Origin: a bacterium
Lineage (GTDB): Bacteria > Pseudomonadota > Gammaproteobacteria > Nevskiales > OUC007
Reading direction: 5' to 3'
Assembly: GCA_018222345.1 (NCBI GenBank)
Contig: JAAFAL010000001.1
Coordinates: forward strand, 1 to 64,000
Length of the DNA: 64,000 bases
Below the pieces are notes generated by a model that was not told where the DNA came from, ran no database searches, and worked only from the letters and a program-made list of their open reading frames with translations. Both the position numbers and the translations under genes were made by a program. Below are positions 13,593 through 22,018 of the stretch, in pieces. Within the stretch, counting starts at the first letter, position 1, and each line of letters opens with the position of its first letter.

Positions 13593-16500
13593 ATGCCGAA
13601 GTTTTCCGAGGTCAAACAACTTGACCACGCCCAGCTCGAAGCCGACCTGCTTGCATGGTGGGCCGAGCACGGCATATTCGAGCGCTCGATTGCCAATCGC
13701 GAGGGCGCCGAGAGCTTCACCTTCTACGAAGGCCCGCCCACGGCCAACGGCAAGCCCGGCGTGCACCACGTGCTGGCACGCACCATCAAGGACAGCTTTT
13801 GCCGCTACAAGGCCATGGCCGGCTACCAGGTCGAGCGCAAGGCCGGCTGGGACACCCACGGCCTGCCGGTGGAAATCGAGGTCGAGAAAAAGCTCGGCCT
13901 GAAGTCGCGCGAGGATATTCACAAACTGGGCATTGCGCAGTACAACGCCGCCTGCAAGGCCAGCGTGGGCGAATACACCGGGCTGTGGAACGACCTGACC
14001 CGCAAGATGGGCTACTGGGTTGACCTGGACGACCCCTACGTGACCTACGACAACCACTACATCGAATCGGTGTGGTGGTTGCTCAAGCAGTTGTGGGACA
14101 AGGGCCTGATCTACAAGGGCCACAAGATTCACTGGTATTCGCCGGGCACCGGCACGGTGCTGTCCAGCCACGAGGTGAGCCTGGGTTACAAGGAGGTTGC
14201 CGACCCGTCGGTGACCGTGCGCTTCCCGGTCAAGGGGCAGGCCGACACCTACTTGTTGGCCTGGACGACCACGCCGTGGACGCTGCCGTCCAACTTGTTG
14301 CTGGCAGTTGGCCCGACCATCACTTACTCAAAAATGAGGAAGGACGGCAACACATATATCGTCGCCAAGGACTTATCCCTAAAAGTCTTGGGAAACATTG
14401 ATGGTGAAGTTCAGTGGTTGGAAGATTGCAGCGGCAGCGATCTAGTCGGGTTGGAATACGAACCGGTCTTCGACTGGTTCGCCGGCCACCCCGGCGCATT
14501 CCAGGTTGTGGCCGCCGACTACGTGACCACCGAAGACGGCACCGGCATCGTCCACACCGCGCCCGCCTTTGGCGCCGATGACTTCGAGACCGGCAAGCGC
14601 GTGGGCGTGTTCAAAGATGTGTCCGACATCAACCCGGTCAAGCGCGACGGCCACTTCGAAGACGACCGCCCGCTGGTTGGCGGCGTGTGGTTCAAGGACG
14701 CCGACAAGCTCATCTGCCGCGACCTGAAAGACCGCGGCCTGTTGTTCCACCGCGAGCAATACCTGCACAACTATCCGCACGACTGGCGCCGCGGCACACC
14801 GCTGATGAGCTACCCGGTGGAAAGCTGGTTTGTCGAAACCACCAAGTTCAAGGATCGCCTGGTCGAACTCAATGACAGCATTGGCTGGCAGCCGGAGCAC
14901 GTGGGCCGTGGCCGCTTTGGCGAGTGGCTGAAAAACAATGTTGACTGGGCGCTGAGCCGCCACCGCTTCTGGGGCACGCCGCTGCCCATCTGGGTATCCG
15001 ACCGTGACCCCAGCCAGACCGAGATGATCGGTAGCATCGAAGAGCTCAAAGCCAAGGCCGGCGACGCCTGGCCCGGCGATGATGTGCTGGATTTGCACCG
15101 CCCGTTTGTCGATGACATCACCTGGCCAGACGGTAACGGCGGCACCATGCGCCGCGTGCCGGAGATCATCGACGTATGGTTCGACAGCGGTGCCATGCCC
15201 TTTGCGCAGTGGCATTACCCGTTCGAGAACAAGGAGCGCTTCGAGCGCAACTTCCCTGCCGATTTCATCGCCGAAGGCCTCGACCAGACGCGCGGCTGGT
15301 TCTACACCTTGCACGCCATTGCCACACTGGTGATGGACTCGGTGGCGTACAGGAACGTTGTGGTCAACGGCCTGCTGTTGGACGCCGGCGGCGAGAAGAT
15401 GTCCAAGTCCAAGGGCAATACGGTTGATCCCTTCGAGGCGATCACCACCCATGGCGCCGACGCCGTGCGCTGGTATCTGATGGCCGCCAGCCCGCCCTGG
15501 GACAGCACCAAGTATTCCGACGCCGGCATCGTCGAGACCAAGCGCAAGCTGTTCATGACGCTGACCAATGTGTATGGCTTTTTCGCCACCTACGCGAATA
15601 TTGATACCGAGCACTTCGGCGTTGATCCGCTGGCAGAAGCCGCGCCGGAGTCCGAACGCCGCGAACTGGATCGCTGGATGCTGTCGCGCCTGCACACTAC
15701 CACCGCGCAAGTGGCCGAAGCGCTGGACGACTACAACCCCACCCGCGCCGCACGCGCGGTCGAAGCGCTGACAGACGAGCTATCCAATTGGTACATCCGC
15801 CGCTCGCGGCCGGTGTTTTGGGCGGGCAAAAAAGACACCGGCGTATCGGACACTGAAAAACGTGCCGCCTACCAGACCACGCACACGGTCATGTTGGGCA
15901 TCGCCAAATTGATGGCACCAATCGCGCCGTTTTACGCCGACTGGCTGCATCAGGCGCTACTGCGCTCGGATGCGCCTGACGCCTCCGTGCATCTGGCCGA
16001 CTTCCCCGCCAGTGATGCGGCGTTGATCGACGCCGACCTGGAACACCGCATGCAACTGGCGCGCACTGTGGTCACGGCGGCGCTGGGCTTGCGCAATGCC
16101 GAGAAAATCAACGTGCGCCAGCCCGTTGCAGAGGTGTCCGTGGTGCTCGAACCCGGCGTGGAACAGGCCGCACTGGAACAAGTTGCGCCATTGATCCTAG
16201 ACGAGGTCAACGCCGAAACCATCGACTACATCGCCGGTGATTCGGCGCTGATCACGCGCACCGTCAAACCCAACTTCCGCACCCTGGGCAAACGCGCTGG
16301 CAAGCAGATGAAGGCGCTGGCTGCCGCCATCGGCGCCCTGCCGGATGCGGACATTTCGGCGTACGCCGACGGGCAAGCCTTGACGCTGGACGTCGGTGGG
16401 GCAAGCTTTGAGCTGTCCGGTGACGACCTGCTGATCGAAACGCAAGGCGCCGAGGGCTGGGCGGTCACGCGCGAAGCCGGTGTCACGGTTGCGCTCGACA

Positions 16501-16823
16501 CCACGCTCACGCCGGAGTTGCGCAAGAAGGGTTTGGCACGTGAGGTCATAAATCGCATTCAAAATTTGCGCAAAGATGCCGATCTGGAAGTCACCGATCG
16601 TATCGACGTGCACTGGAACTACACGCTAGTCAGTGATGAAGAAGAAGCTGCGCCCAGTCCGAGTCTCTTCGACGCGATCCGTCAGCACCGAGAATGGATT
16701 GCGAGCGAGGTTTTGGCCGTGAGCTTGGTTGAATCACCTGATGTATCGGGGTCAAATATGCACACAGCCGATTCCAGCATTGACGGACAACGATTGTTTT
16801 TGGGATTAAAACGTTCGACCTAA
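13593..16823 (+). CDS. ileS: Isoleucyl-tRNA synthetase, type 2, with GVHH in place of HxGH
   Basis: IleRS charges tRNA-Ile with isoleucine and edits misactivated valine. The 1076-residue product is of the eukaryote-like second bacterial type (IleRS2), judged by its overall pattern and long C-terminus. The class I signature, expected as HxGH, reads GVHH at residues 56-59, so the first and third positions are swapped. The second signature KMSKS is intact at residues 602-606. The CP1 editing region (AWTTTPWTLPSN) and an Ile-type Trp-rich active site are present. The ATG at 13593 is chosen because the family N-terminus begins there. Naturally swapped GxHH forms of IleRS2 are, from memory, linked to very high mupirocin resistance. 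Confidence 0.96.
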   Translation: MPKFSEVKQLDHAQLEADLLAWWAEHGIFERSIANREGAESFTFYEGPPTANGKPGVHHVLARTIKDSFCRYKAMAGYQVERKAGWDTHGLPVEIEVEKKLGLKSREDIHKLGIAQYNAACKASVGEYTGLWNDLTRKMGYWVDLDDPYVTYDNHYIESVWWLLKQLWDKGLIYKGHKIHWYSPGTGTVLSSHEVSLGYKEVADPSVTVRFPVKGQADTYLLAWTTTPWTLPSNLLLAVGPTITYSKMRKDGNTYIVAKDLSLKVLGNIDGEVQWLEDCSGSDLVGLEYEPVFDWFAGHPGAFQVVAADYVTTEDGTGIVHTAPAFGADDFETGKRVGVFKDVSDINPVKRDGHFEDDRPLVGGVWFKDADKLICRDLKDRGLLFHREQYLHNYPHDWRRGTPLMSYPVESWFVETTKFKDRLVELNDSIGWQPEHVGRGRFGEWLKNNVDWALSRHRFWGTPLPIWVSDRDPSQTEMIGSIEELKAKAGDAWPGDDVLDLHRPFVDDITWPDGNGGTMRRVPEIIDVWFDSGAMPFAQWHYPFENKERFERNFPADFIAEGLDQTRGWFYTLHAIATLVMDSVAYRNVVVNGLLLDAGGEKMSKSKGNTVDPFEAITTHGADAVRWYLMAASPPWDSTKYSDAGIVETKRKLFMTLTNVYGFFATYANIDTEHFGVDPLAEAAPESERRELDRWMLSRLHTTTAQVAEALDDYNPTRAARAVEALTDELSNWYIRRSRPVFWAGKKDTGVSDTEKRAAYQTTHTVMLGIAKLMAPIAPFYADWLHQALLRSDAPDASVHLADFPASDAALIDADLEHRMQLARTVVTAALGLRNAEKINVRQPVAEVSVVLEPGVEQAALEQVAPLILDEVNAETIDYIAGDSALITRTVKPNFRTLGKRAGKQMKALAAAIGALPDADISAYADGQALTLDVGGASFELSGDDLLIETQGAEGWAVTREAGVTVALDTTLTPELRKKGLAREVINRIQNLRKDADLEVTDRIDVHWNYTLVSDEEEAAPSPSLFDAIRQHREWIASEVLAVSLVESPDVSGSNMHTADSSIDGQRLFLGLKRST

Positions 16824-16828
16824 TTTTT

Positions 16829-16918
16829 GTCATTGCGAGGCGCGTCGCGCCGCGGCAATCTCATTGGGTGGCGTGAGCGTGACGAGATTGCCGCACGCCT
16901 TCGGCGCTCGCAATGACA
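16829..16918. repeat. Palindromic intergenic repeat, TGTCATTGCGAG family, copy 1
   Basis: This 90-base element starts TGTCATTGCGAG and ends CTCGCAATGACA, with an internal pair GCGGCAATCTC / GAGATTGCCGC. It can fold into a long double hairpin. Related copies occur at 45303, 45892, 46157 and 60839. It sits between the convergent ileS and the PlsC-like gene, where it could also help end transcription. Confidence 0.85.
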
Positions 16919-16923
16919 GGTTA

Positions 16924-17613
16924 TTACTTGCTCGCCTTCTGAATAATCGATCGCGCCGCGACAGTTATCTCCGTAGCCACCCTGCGACCGCCTGTTTGCG
17001 CCGCGATCACCGGCAAAATCTCCACATGTATCGGCCCGCGCCGAGGCCCAGCATTGCCACGACCGAACAAGGCCCGACTGCCCGACAACACGCAGGGCAA
17101 CACCGGCATCCCGGCCTGCGCTGCAATGAAACCCGCACCGTCCTTGAACTCACGTAGGCCGTGAGCCTCACCAATATTGCCTTCCGGGAATATCGCAAAC
17201 GACTCGCCAGCGCGCGCACGGCGAATCAAACTGCGCACATCCACCGCGGCCAGATGCGGCACCTCATTGCGTACGAAGGTGACGCCCATGCGGCGAATCA
17301 GCAAACCAAACACCGGCATTTTTCGTGCGCCCATGTGCACGGGGAAGGTAAACCGCGTGGGCAGCGCTGTGGTCAGGATCAAACCATCGAGCAAACTAGC
17401 GTGATTACACACCGCCATGCAGGGGCCGGCTGGCACATGTTCGATGCCCGACACGGTAAAGCGCACGCCGATACAGAACAAAGCCACGCGCAGTGCGGCG
17501 CGGCCCAATAGGCGGCGGTTGCGCAAACCGGGCGTGATGCACAACAAGGCGGTGGTAACAACCGCAAGCAATACAAACGTGAACGCCGCATAGGCGCCGT
17601 AGAGTTTTCGCAT
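16924..17613 (-). CDS. Lysophospholipid / 1-acylglycerol-3-phosphate acyltransferase (PlsC family)
   Basis: This 229-residue membrane-bound acyltransferase of the PlsC family transfers an acyl chain to a glycerophospholipid or related acceptor. Motif I is NHASLLD (H-x4-D). Motif III is FPEGNIGE. An N-terminal hydrophobic helix (FTFVLLAVVTTALLCI) probably anchors it in the inner membrane. It follows apbE by 30 bases in the same direction and is the last gene of the DUF3570-apbE unit. Whether it belongs to that system or is merely cotranscribed is not known. The substrate cannot be told from sequence. Confidence 0.88.
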   Translation of the reverse strand: MRKLYGAYAAFTFVLLAVVTTALLCITPGLRNRRLLGRAALRVALFCIGVRFTVSGIEHVPAGPCMAVCNHASLLDGLILTTALPTRFTFPVHMGARKMPVFGLLIRRMGVTFVRNEVPHLAAVDVRSLIRRARAGESFAIFPEGNIGEAHGLREFKDGAGFIAAQAGMPVLPCVLSGSRALFGRGNAGPRRGPIHVEILPVIAAQTGGRRVATEITVAARSIIQKASK

Positions 17614-17643
17614 CGGGCTAATTGATTCTTGTCTTTGCGGGGG

Positions 17644-18561
17644 TCAGCCGGCTGGCTTGAGCGTGCCGGCCATTTGACCATCGGGGGCGATGCTGAGATG
17701 GGGCAGCCCGACCGAGTCTAACCAAGCTGAGCCCGCCGAGCGGCCCTTGAGCATGGCGACCGTAGTCACCGTACCGGCGATCAGGCAACTGTCGGCGCGC
17801 ACCGACACCGCAGCAAAACCGTCGGTCACCGGCCAGCCTGTGCGCGGGTCAAGAATATGCCCATACACCTTGCCAGCGATGCGCAGGCAGCGCTCATAGT
17901 TGCCGCTGCTGGCCAGTCCGCCAACGTCCAGTGCGATGGTGGCCACTGGCCGCTGGGCGTTGCGCGGGTCACGAATACCGACGCGCCACGGCGCGCCGTC
18001 GGCATGCGGGCCGATCACCGTCAGGTCACCGCCCAGATCGACCAGCCCACTGCGGGCACCGGCGGTGCGCGCAGCGGCGGCGGCGCCATCGGCCGCGTAT
18101 TCCTTGACGAAGCCACCAAAGTCCAGCTCCATGCCAGCAGGCAGGGTCAGCCGTGGCCGCTCCCATCCAAGCCGCTGCCAGCCGATTCTGGGCAGCAAGC
18201 CATCGATTTTCGACTGCGGCGGCAGCGCATCACCGCGGAAATTCCACGCCTGACGCAACACGCCGGCGGTGGCATCGAACAAGCCGTCGCTTTGAGCATG
18301 GGCGGTCGCTGCGTAGTCCAATAACGCCGCAGTCTCGTCGTCCACAACACAGCCTTGGGCATTGCCTGCAGCGGCGTTGATGCGCGACAGCACGCTGTCG
18401 TCGCGGTAGCGCGAGTACTTGCGTTCAAGCCGCAACACCTCGGCGCGTGCAGCTTCGGCGGCGGCGGGCTTGTCGGCGTGGATCGCGCAAGGGCAACCCA
18501 TGGCGCTGAACCGCAGTGTTGTGGTGGCGGTGTTGACGGTGCGCTGGCTTACAGCCGCCAT
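17644..18561 (-). CDS. apbE: FAD:protein FMN transferase (ApbE)
   Basis: ApbE covalently attaches FMN from FAD to a Thr or Ser in exported target proteins. The 305-residue product has the family motifs FSAMGCPC near the N-terminus, SRYRDDSVLSRIN, the FGGFVKEYAADGA segment, DLGGDL, and the C-terminal GKVYGHILDPRTGWPV. I see no clear signal peptide at this start, although many ApbE proteins are periplasmic lipoproteins. The start overlaps the end of the DUF3570 gene by 13 bases, so the two are translationally coupled. This makes DUF3570, which carries an SGAT motif, the first candidate for its substrate. Confidence 0.93.
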   Translation of the reverse strand: MAAVSQRTVNTATTTLRFSAMGCPCAIHADKPAAAEAARAEVLRLERKYSRYRDDSVLSRINAAAGNAQGCVVDDETAALLDYAATAHAQSDGLFDATAGVLRQAWNFRGDALPPQSKIDGLLPRIGWQRLGWERPRLTLPAGMELDFGGFVKEYAADGAAAAARTAGARSGLVDLGGDLTVIGPHADGAPWRVGIRDPRNAQRPVATIALDVGGLASSGNYERCLRIAGKVYGHILDPRTGWPVTDGFAAVSVRADSCLIAGTVTTVAMLKGRSAGSAWLDSVGLPHLSIAPDGQMAGTLKPAG

Positions 18562-19748
18562 TCCACGCCAAACGACACCAGCGTGAAATCGACCAGCCCC
18601 GGGTTGGCCAGGCCAACACTATCGATAGCCAAGCTGGCCTCGCTGTCGTAACGTTGCACCGCACCGACCAGCGACCAGCCTTCGCCTTGGTAATGTGCAG
18701 ACAAGGCGTAGGTCAGCGCACCATATGGCGAAAGCCGATAGTCGCTGGAATAGAGGCCATCGTCGCGCTCCTGCAGATAGAACGGGCGGTAGAAAAAGGC
18801 TTGGCTTTGGCTGTAGTAGCGCAGCGACGGTGCCAGTTCCCAGCGGCTGCCGATGCCCTGATGCCAAGCCAACTTGACGGTGTGGGAATTGACCTCCCAT
18901 TCGTCAACGAAGTAGCGATAATCAGCGTGCAGGCTAGCCTGAGCCCAAGTGACCCGCCGGCGCAGGCGCGTGCTTAAGGCGGCCTGCCAACGGCTGTCCG
19001 GTCGGCTGTCGGCCAGGATCGTGCCGTCAACAAAAGCCTGCTTGTATGGGTCGGACAAAAAGCCTGTGAGATAACGCAGCGACAAGGCCGTCTGCCAGGT
19101 GGTCAACTTGCCGAGAATGCGCGACAGGCTGCCAACAAGCGAATAACTCTGCTTGCTTTCCTCTTCGGGCCGCAGCGGGAAACGGTCACTGTCGGTAGGC
19201 GTGATGACATCGTCCGAGGCCGATGCACCGAGGCTCCAGGTGGTCTGCCGGGACGCCGTATCGCGTGACCACTTGAGGCCGAGGTTGTAGGACAGGTAGT
19301 CGTCCTCGCGTGAGGTGCCCACCGAGGCCGACACGGTGTCGCGATCGCCGTAGCGGCTGACCGTGGCCAGCAGGTCAGTACGCGCATCATCGATGGTTGC
19401 GCCGCTCATCACCTGCACCGGCTCGCCGTTTTCATCGGGTTCGATAAACCACGGCGACGCGCCAGACAGGGTCTCGTAGGCTGCGTCCAGCGACAGTTCG
19501 AAGCGCTGACCAACCGGCAGCCGCCCCTTGGCTTGGCCGACGGTGATATCAAAGCGCTCAGTCACGTCACCGGCGGTCTGCGAGCGGTCAAGCGCGTCTT
19601 CGGTGTAATGCGATGCACGCACTGAGACGCCGGCTTGCTCGTCTCGCGACGCCGCCTCGGCGCGTTGGTAGGCCGGCAATGCCAAGGCTGCGGCAGTCAG
19701 CGCGGTAAGCGCCGGACCTGGCCGGCGCGGCTTAAAGGGCTTGCTCAT
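18549..19748 (-). CDS. DUF3570 protein, predicted outer-membrane beta-barrel with SGAT flavinylation-like motif
   Basis: This 399-residue protein of the DUF3570 family has no established function that I know of. It has an Ala-rich signal peptide (residues about 13-33). The body is rich in alternating aromatic strands such as WQAALSTRLRRRVTWAQASLHADYRY and ends in Leu after VSFGVEWR, like an outer-membrane barrel. Two motifs near the N-terminus match the core of FMN acceptor sites: SGAS at residues 95-98 and SGAT at 115-118 (QVMSGATIDD). The apbE gene overlaps its 3' end, which fits a role as a flavinylated protein. It lies 250 bases downstream of the DUF4266 gene, with a candidate promoter of its own in between. 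Flavinylation is inference. Confidence 0.88.
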   Translation of the reverse strand: MSKPFKPRRPGPALTALTAAALALPAYQRAEAASRDEQAGVSVRASHYTEDALDRSQTAGDVTERFDITVGQAKGRLPVGQRFELSLDAAYETLSGASPWFIEPDENGEPVQVMSGATIDDARTDLLATVSRYGDRDTVSASVGTSREDDYLSYNLGLKWSRDTASRQTTWSLGASASDDVITPTDSDRFPLRPEEESKQSYSLVGSLSRILGKLTTWQTALSLRYLTGFLSDPYKQAFVDGTILADSRPDSRWQAALSTRLRRRVTWAQASLHADYRYFVDEWEVNSHTVKLAWHQGIGSRWELAPSLRYYSQSQAFFYRPFYLQERDDGLYSSDYRLSPYGALTYALSAHYQGEGWSLVGAVQRYDSEASLAIDSVGLANPGLVDFTLVSFGVEWRL

Positions 19749-19961
19749 GATCCTAGCCCGGATGTTTCACGTGATACGCAGCAACTGGCGCAGGATCGGT
19801 TGTTCTGGGCGCCGCTCTGGACTGAGAAACGTAGCAATAGCTACGTTTGGAGGGAAGAGCAAGCCCAGGGCGGCCGAGACAAGACAGACGCTGTGCAAGC
19901 GACGCGTCGGTACGAACTGGTTTTTCAATGAATCCCAGATTGTTAAATATAATCATAGGCT

Positions 19962-19990
19962 TATAAAATCTAACGAGCGGTCACGTGCAA
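19962..19990 (-). promoter_or_regulatory. Candidate sigma-70 promoter for DUF3570-apbE-plsC
   Basis: On the minus strand, TTGCAC (19990-19985) and TTTATA (19967-19962) are separated by 17 bases. They lie in an AT-rich patch of the 250-base gap between the DUF4266 and DUF3570 genes. The leader to the DUF3570 start would be about 200 bases. This rests on pattern only. Confidence 0.35.
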
Positions 19991-19998
19991 CATTCGGG

Positions 19999-20214
19999 CT
20001 AGTTGCAGCCGCAACCGCCGCCGCCAGTGCCTGCCCCGCCAGACGACGCTTCCTTGCTGAAGTACACATGCTCATCGAGCTGCGCAGCCAAGGGGTCGGG
20101 TTCCCAAGCCATGGAACGTTCGGCCAAGTGGCCGCGCTCCCAAGGTTTGAGCGGCGTGGTGCTGCAAGCGGTCAAAGCAAGCAGCAGGACAAGCAAAATC
20201 AGACGCTGGATCAT
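19999..20214 (-). CDS. DUF4266 mini-lipoprotein with C-terminal CxC tail
   Basis: This 71-residue protein matches the DUF4266 pattern as I remember it: a lipoprotein signal with lipobox LTAC (Cys17), a conserved [14 protein letters not shown] core, then a Gly-rich run ending GCGCN. Apart from the lipid Cys, its only cysteines are the Cys68-Gly-Cys70 pair at the extreme C-terminus, which could bind metal, form a disulfide or be redox-modified. Its start overlaps the stop of the TlpA-like thioredoxin gene by 4 bases (ATGA), so the two are coupled; the thioredoxin could keep the pair reduced. No function is established, to my knowledge. Confidence 0.88.
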   Translation of the reverse strand: MIQRLILLVLLLALTACSTTPLKPWERGHLAERSMAWEPDPLAAQLDEHVYFSKEASSGGAGTGGGGCGCN

Positions 20215-20711
20215 TGTTCCAATAGCTTCAGAATGGCGGTGCGGAATAACTCGGTGTCACCATTGCGAAAACCCTCGTGCACCCAGCGCACCACGCCGTC
20301 GCCGTCGATCAGGAAGCTGGTGGGCATCGTCGGCACGTTGTAGCGGGTCGGCAGCCGGCCTTCCGGATCGCTGATGATGGGGTAGCTGACGGGATAGCGC
20401 CGCAAAAAGCGCTTGGCGTCTTCCGGCTGCTCGTCAAGATTGACGGCGAGAATCTCAAAACGGTCAGGGTTACCAGCGGCAACCAGCTCCTGCTTGAGCG
20501 TTTCGAATTCCGGCAGCGACATCTTGCAGGGGCCGCACCAAGACGCCCAGAAATCGACCAGCACCACCTTGCCCTTGAGTTCGTCCAGCGAGATCGATTG
20601 CTCGTACATCAACCGCGGCCCGTCGAGCTTGGGCGCCAGTTGTCCGACATCAACCGCCATCGCAGTCCCGGCAAGCATCAGGCCGGCGAGCAAAGTCAGC
20701 AATCGCATCAT
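20211..20711 (-). CDS. TlpA/ResA-like periplasmic thioredoxin
   Basis: This 166-residue exported thioredoxin-fold reductase has a cleavable signal peptide (residues 1-19, ending GTAMA) and the active site WCGPC in [16 protein letters not shown]. The cis-Pro is in [11 protein letters not shown]. It is of the TlpA/ResA class, which reduces disulfides in periplasmic proteins such as apocytochromes or metal-site cysteines. Both ends overlap neighbours by 4 bases, the DUF1552 gene upstream and the DUF4266 gene downstream. That implies a dedicated partner in this operon, possibly the CxC tail of DUF4266 or the CxxCH motifs of the DUF1592 protein. Confidence 0.92.
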   Translation of the reverse strand: MMRLLTLLAGLMLAGTAMAVDVGQLAPKLDGPRLMYEQSISLDELKGKVVLVDFWASWCGPCKMSLPEFETLKQELVAAGNPDRFEILAVNLDEQPEDAKRFLRRYPVSYPIISDPEGRLPTRYNVPTMPTSFLIDGDGVVRWVHEGFRNGDTELFRTAILKLLEQ

Positions 20712-22018
20712 GTGTATAAACCCGGCAGCGGGCCGTCACCGTGGCCGGTGTAACCGAAACTGTTGATGGGGATGCCCATGGCATTGGCAATCGACACCAG
20801 CAGCTTGGCGTGGCTGTCACCGTCGCCATTGCTGTCGTGGTAATTCAGGTAGCGCCCGGTGTCCAGGCCGCCACCGCGCCCGGCCAGAATGAACGGCATA
20901 TTCGCATGGTTGTGGCGGCTGGAATGGCCCAGTTCCGAGCACAGGAACACGACCGTGTTGTCCAGCAGGGTGCCGTTGCCGTCGGGGTAAGCGTCGAGTT
21001 GGCGCAGCAGGTAGGCAAACTGCTCGGCATACCAGCGCTTGTACCTGACGAAGTCGTCGGCTGAATTCAGATCATTGGCATTGAAGTGCGAGGCATCGTG
21101 GTGGCGCTGCCCAGCGCCAGTCTCGTCATGCAGATGCGTTGGGCTGACCGGATGCGACCACTGGATCGACACGCTGCGTGCCAGGTCGCAGCCCAGCGCC
21201 AGCACGGCCAAGTCCATCTGCAAGCTGCCGACGGTGGCGAACTGGTCGTCGCGGTTGTAGTAGTTGGGATAGCTGCGATACCCCTCGGGGATCGACCAGC
21301 CCTGCCGGTTCCAGTCCGGTTGCTGGCAGGCCCCGGCGCTGGCCGAATCGTCAGCGAGGATGCGCCGCTCGACCTCGCGTAGCGACTCGGTGTGGACCTG
21401 CAGCTTGTCACGCTCGGCCTGGCCCAGGCGATTCTGCAAGCGGTTGATGTCTGCCATGGCGCCATCAAGGATGGACAGGCGGCGACGGTTTTCGATGTCT
21501 GCCACGCCGCCCGGCGGGCCGAACAGGCGCTCATAAGCCGACAGGGGGTTGTCCTCGGGCGAGATCTGCTGGTCGCGGCCCAGGAAGCTCATACTGCCGG
21601 CGCCGTTCTGATGATTGGCAGCCACACCCAGGTGGATGGAAGCGTGCGGCGTCTGGTCTTTGTAGTACTGGCCGATAAAGGCATCCAGCGAGATGTCGCC
21701 AGTTGCGGTCAGCAGCTTGCGAATGCCGCCCTCATGGGTGGAGCCGCCGGAATACATCGTCAGGCCCTCGATGAACACGCAGTCTTGCTTGAGTGACTCC
21801 AGCGGCTGGGTCATCGATGGCAACGAGAAGTTGCGCGTGCTGCCTTGCGGGTGCCAAAGCTCCGGTGCGCAGCCATCTGGGATGAACACAAACAATGCGC
21901 GTTGTGGCGCAGGCCCATCCGCGGCCAGCGCCGCACGGTGCAGCAGGCCAGACAGCGGCAACGCAGCGCCGGCGGTAACCAGGCCGCGCAACAATTGGCG
22001 GCGAGTCATGTACGTCAT
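20708..22018 (-). CDS. DUF1552 protein, Tat-exported
   Basis: This 436-residue protein of the DUF1552 family has an N-terminal twin-arginine signal ([21 protein letters not shown]), so it is exported folded. The body has the family's [30 protein letters not shown] and [17 protein letters not shown]-like segments, with conserved His and Asp residues. The arrangement resembles sulfatase or alkaline-phosphatase-like folds and may hold metal. DUF1552 genes usually sit beside DUF1592-type genes in planctomycetes, myxobacteria and some gammaproteobacteria, as here. The start overlaps the DUF1592 stop by 4 bases. The biochemical role is unknown. Confidence 0.9.
   Translation of the reverse strand: MTYMTRRQLLRGLVTAGAALPLSGLLHRAALAADGPAPQRALFVFIPDGCAPELWHPQGSTRNFSLPSMTQPLESLKQDCVFIEGLTMYSGGSTHEGGIRKLLTATGDISLDAFIGQYYKDQTPHASIHLGVAANHQNGAGSMSFLGRDQQISPEDNPLSAYERLFGPPGGVADIENRRRLSILDGAMADINRLQNRLGQAERDKLQVHTESLREVERRILADDSASAGACQQPDWNRQGWSIPEGYRSYPNYYNRDDQFATVGSLQMDLAVLALGCDLARSVSIQWSHPVSPTHLHDETGAGQRHHDASHFNANDLNSADDFVRYKRWYAEQFAYLLRQLDAYPDGNGTLLDNTVVFLCSELGHSSRHNHANMPFILAGRGGGLDTGRYLNYHDSNGDGDSHAKLLVSIANAMGIPINSFGYTGHGDGPLPGLYT

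Noticed and set aside
14442-15710. 422-codon minus-strand open frame inside ileS
   Set aside because: Antisense to conserved IleRS coding sequence with no recognisable domain.
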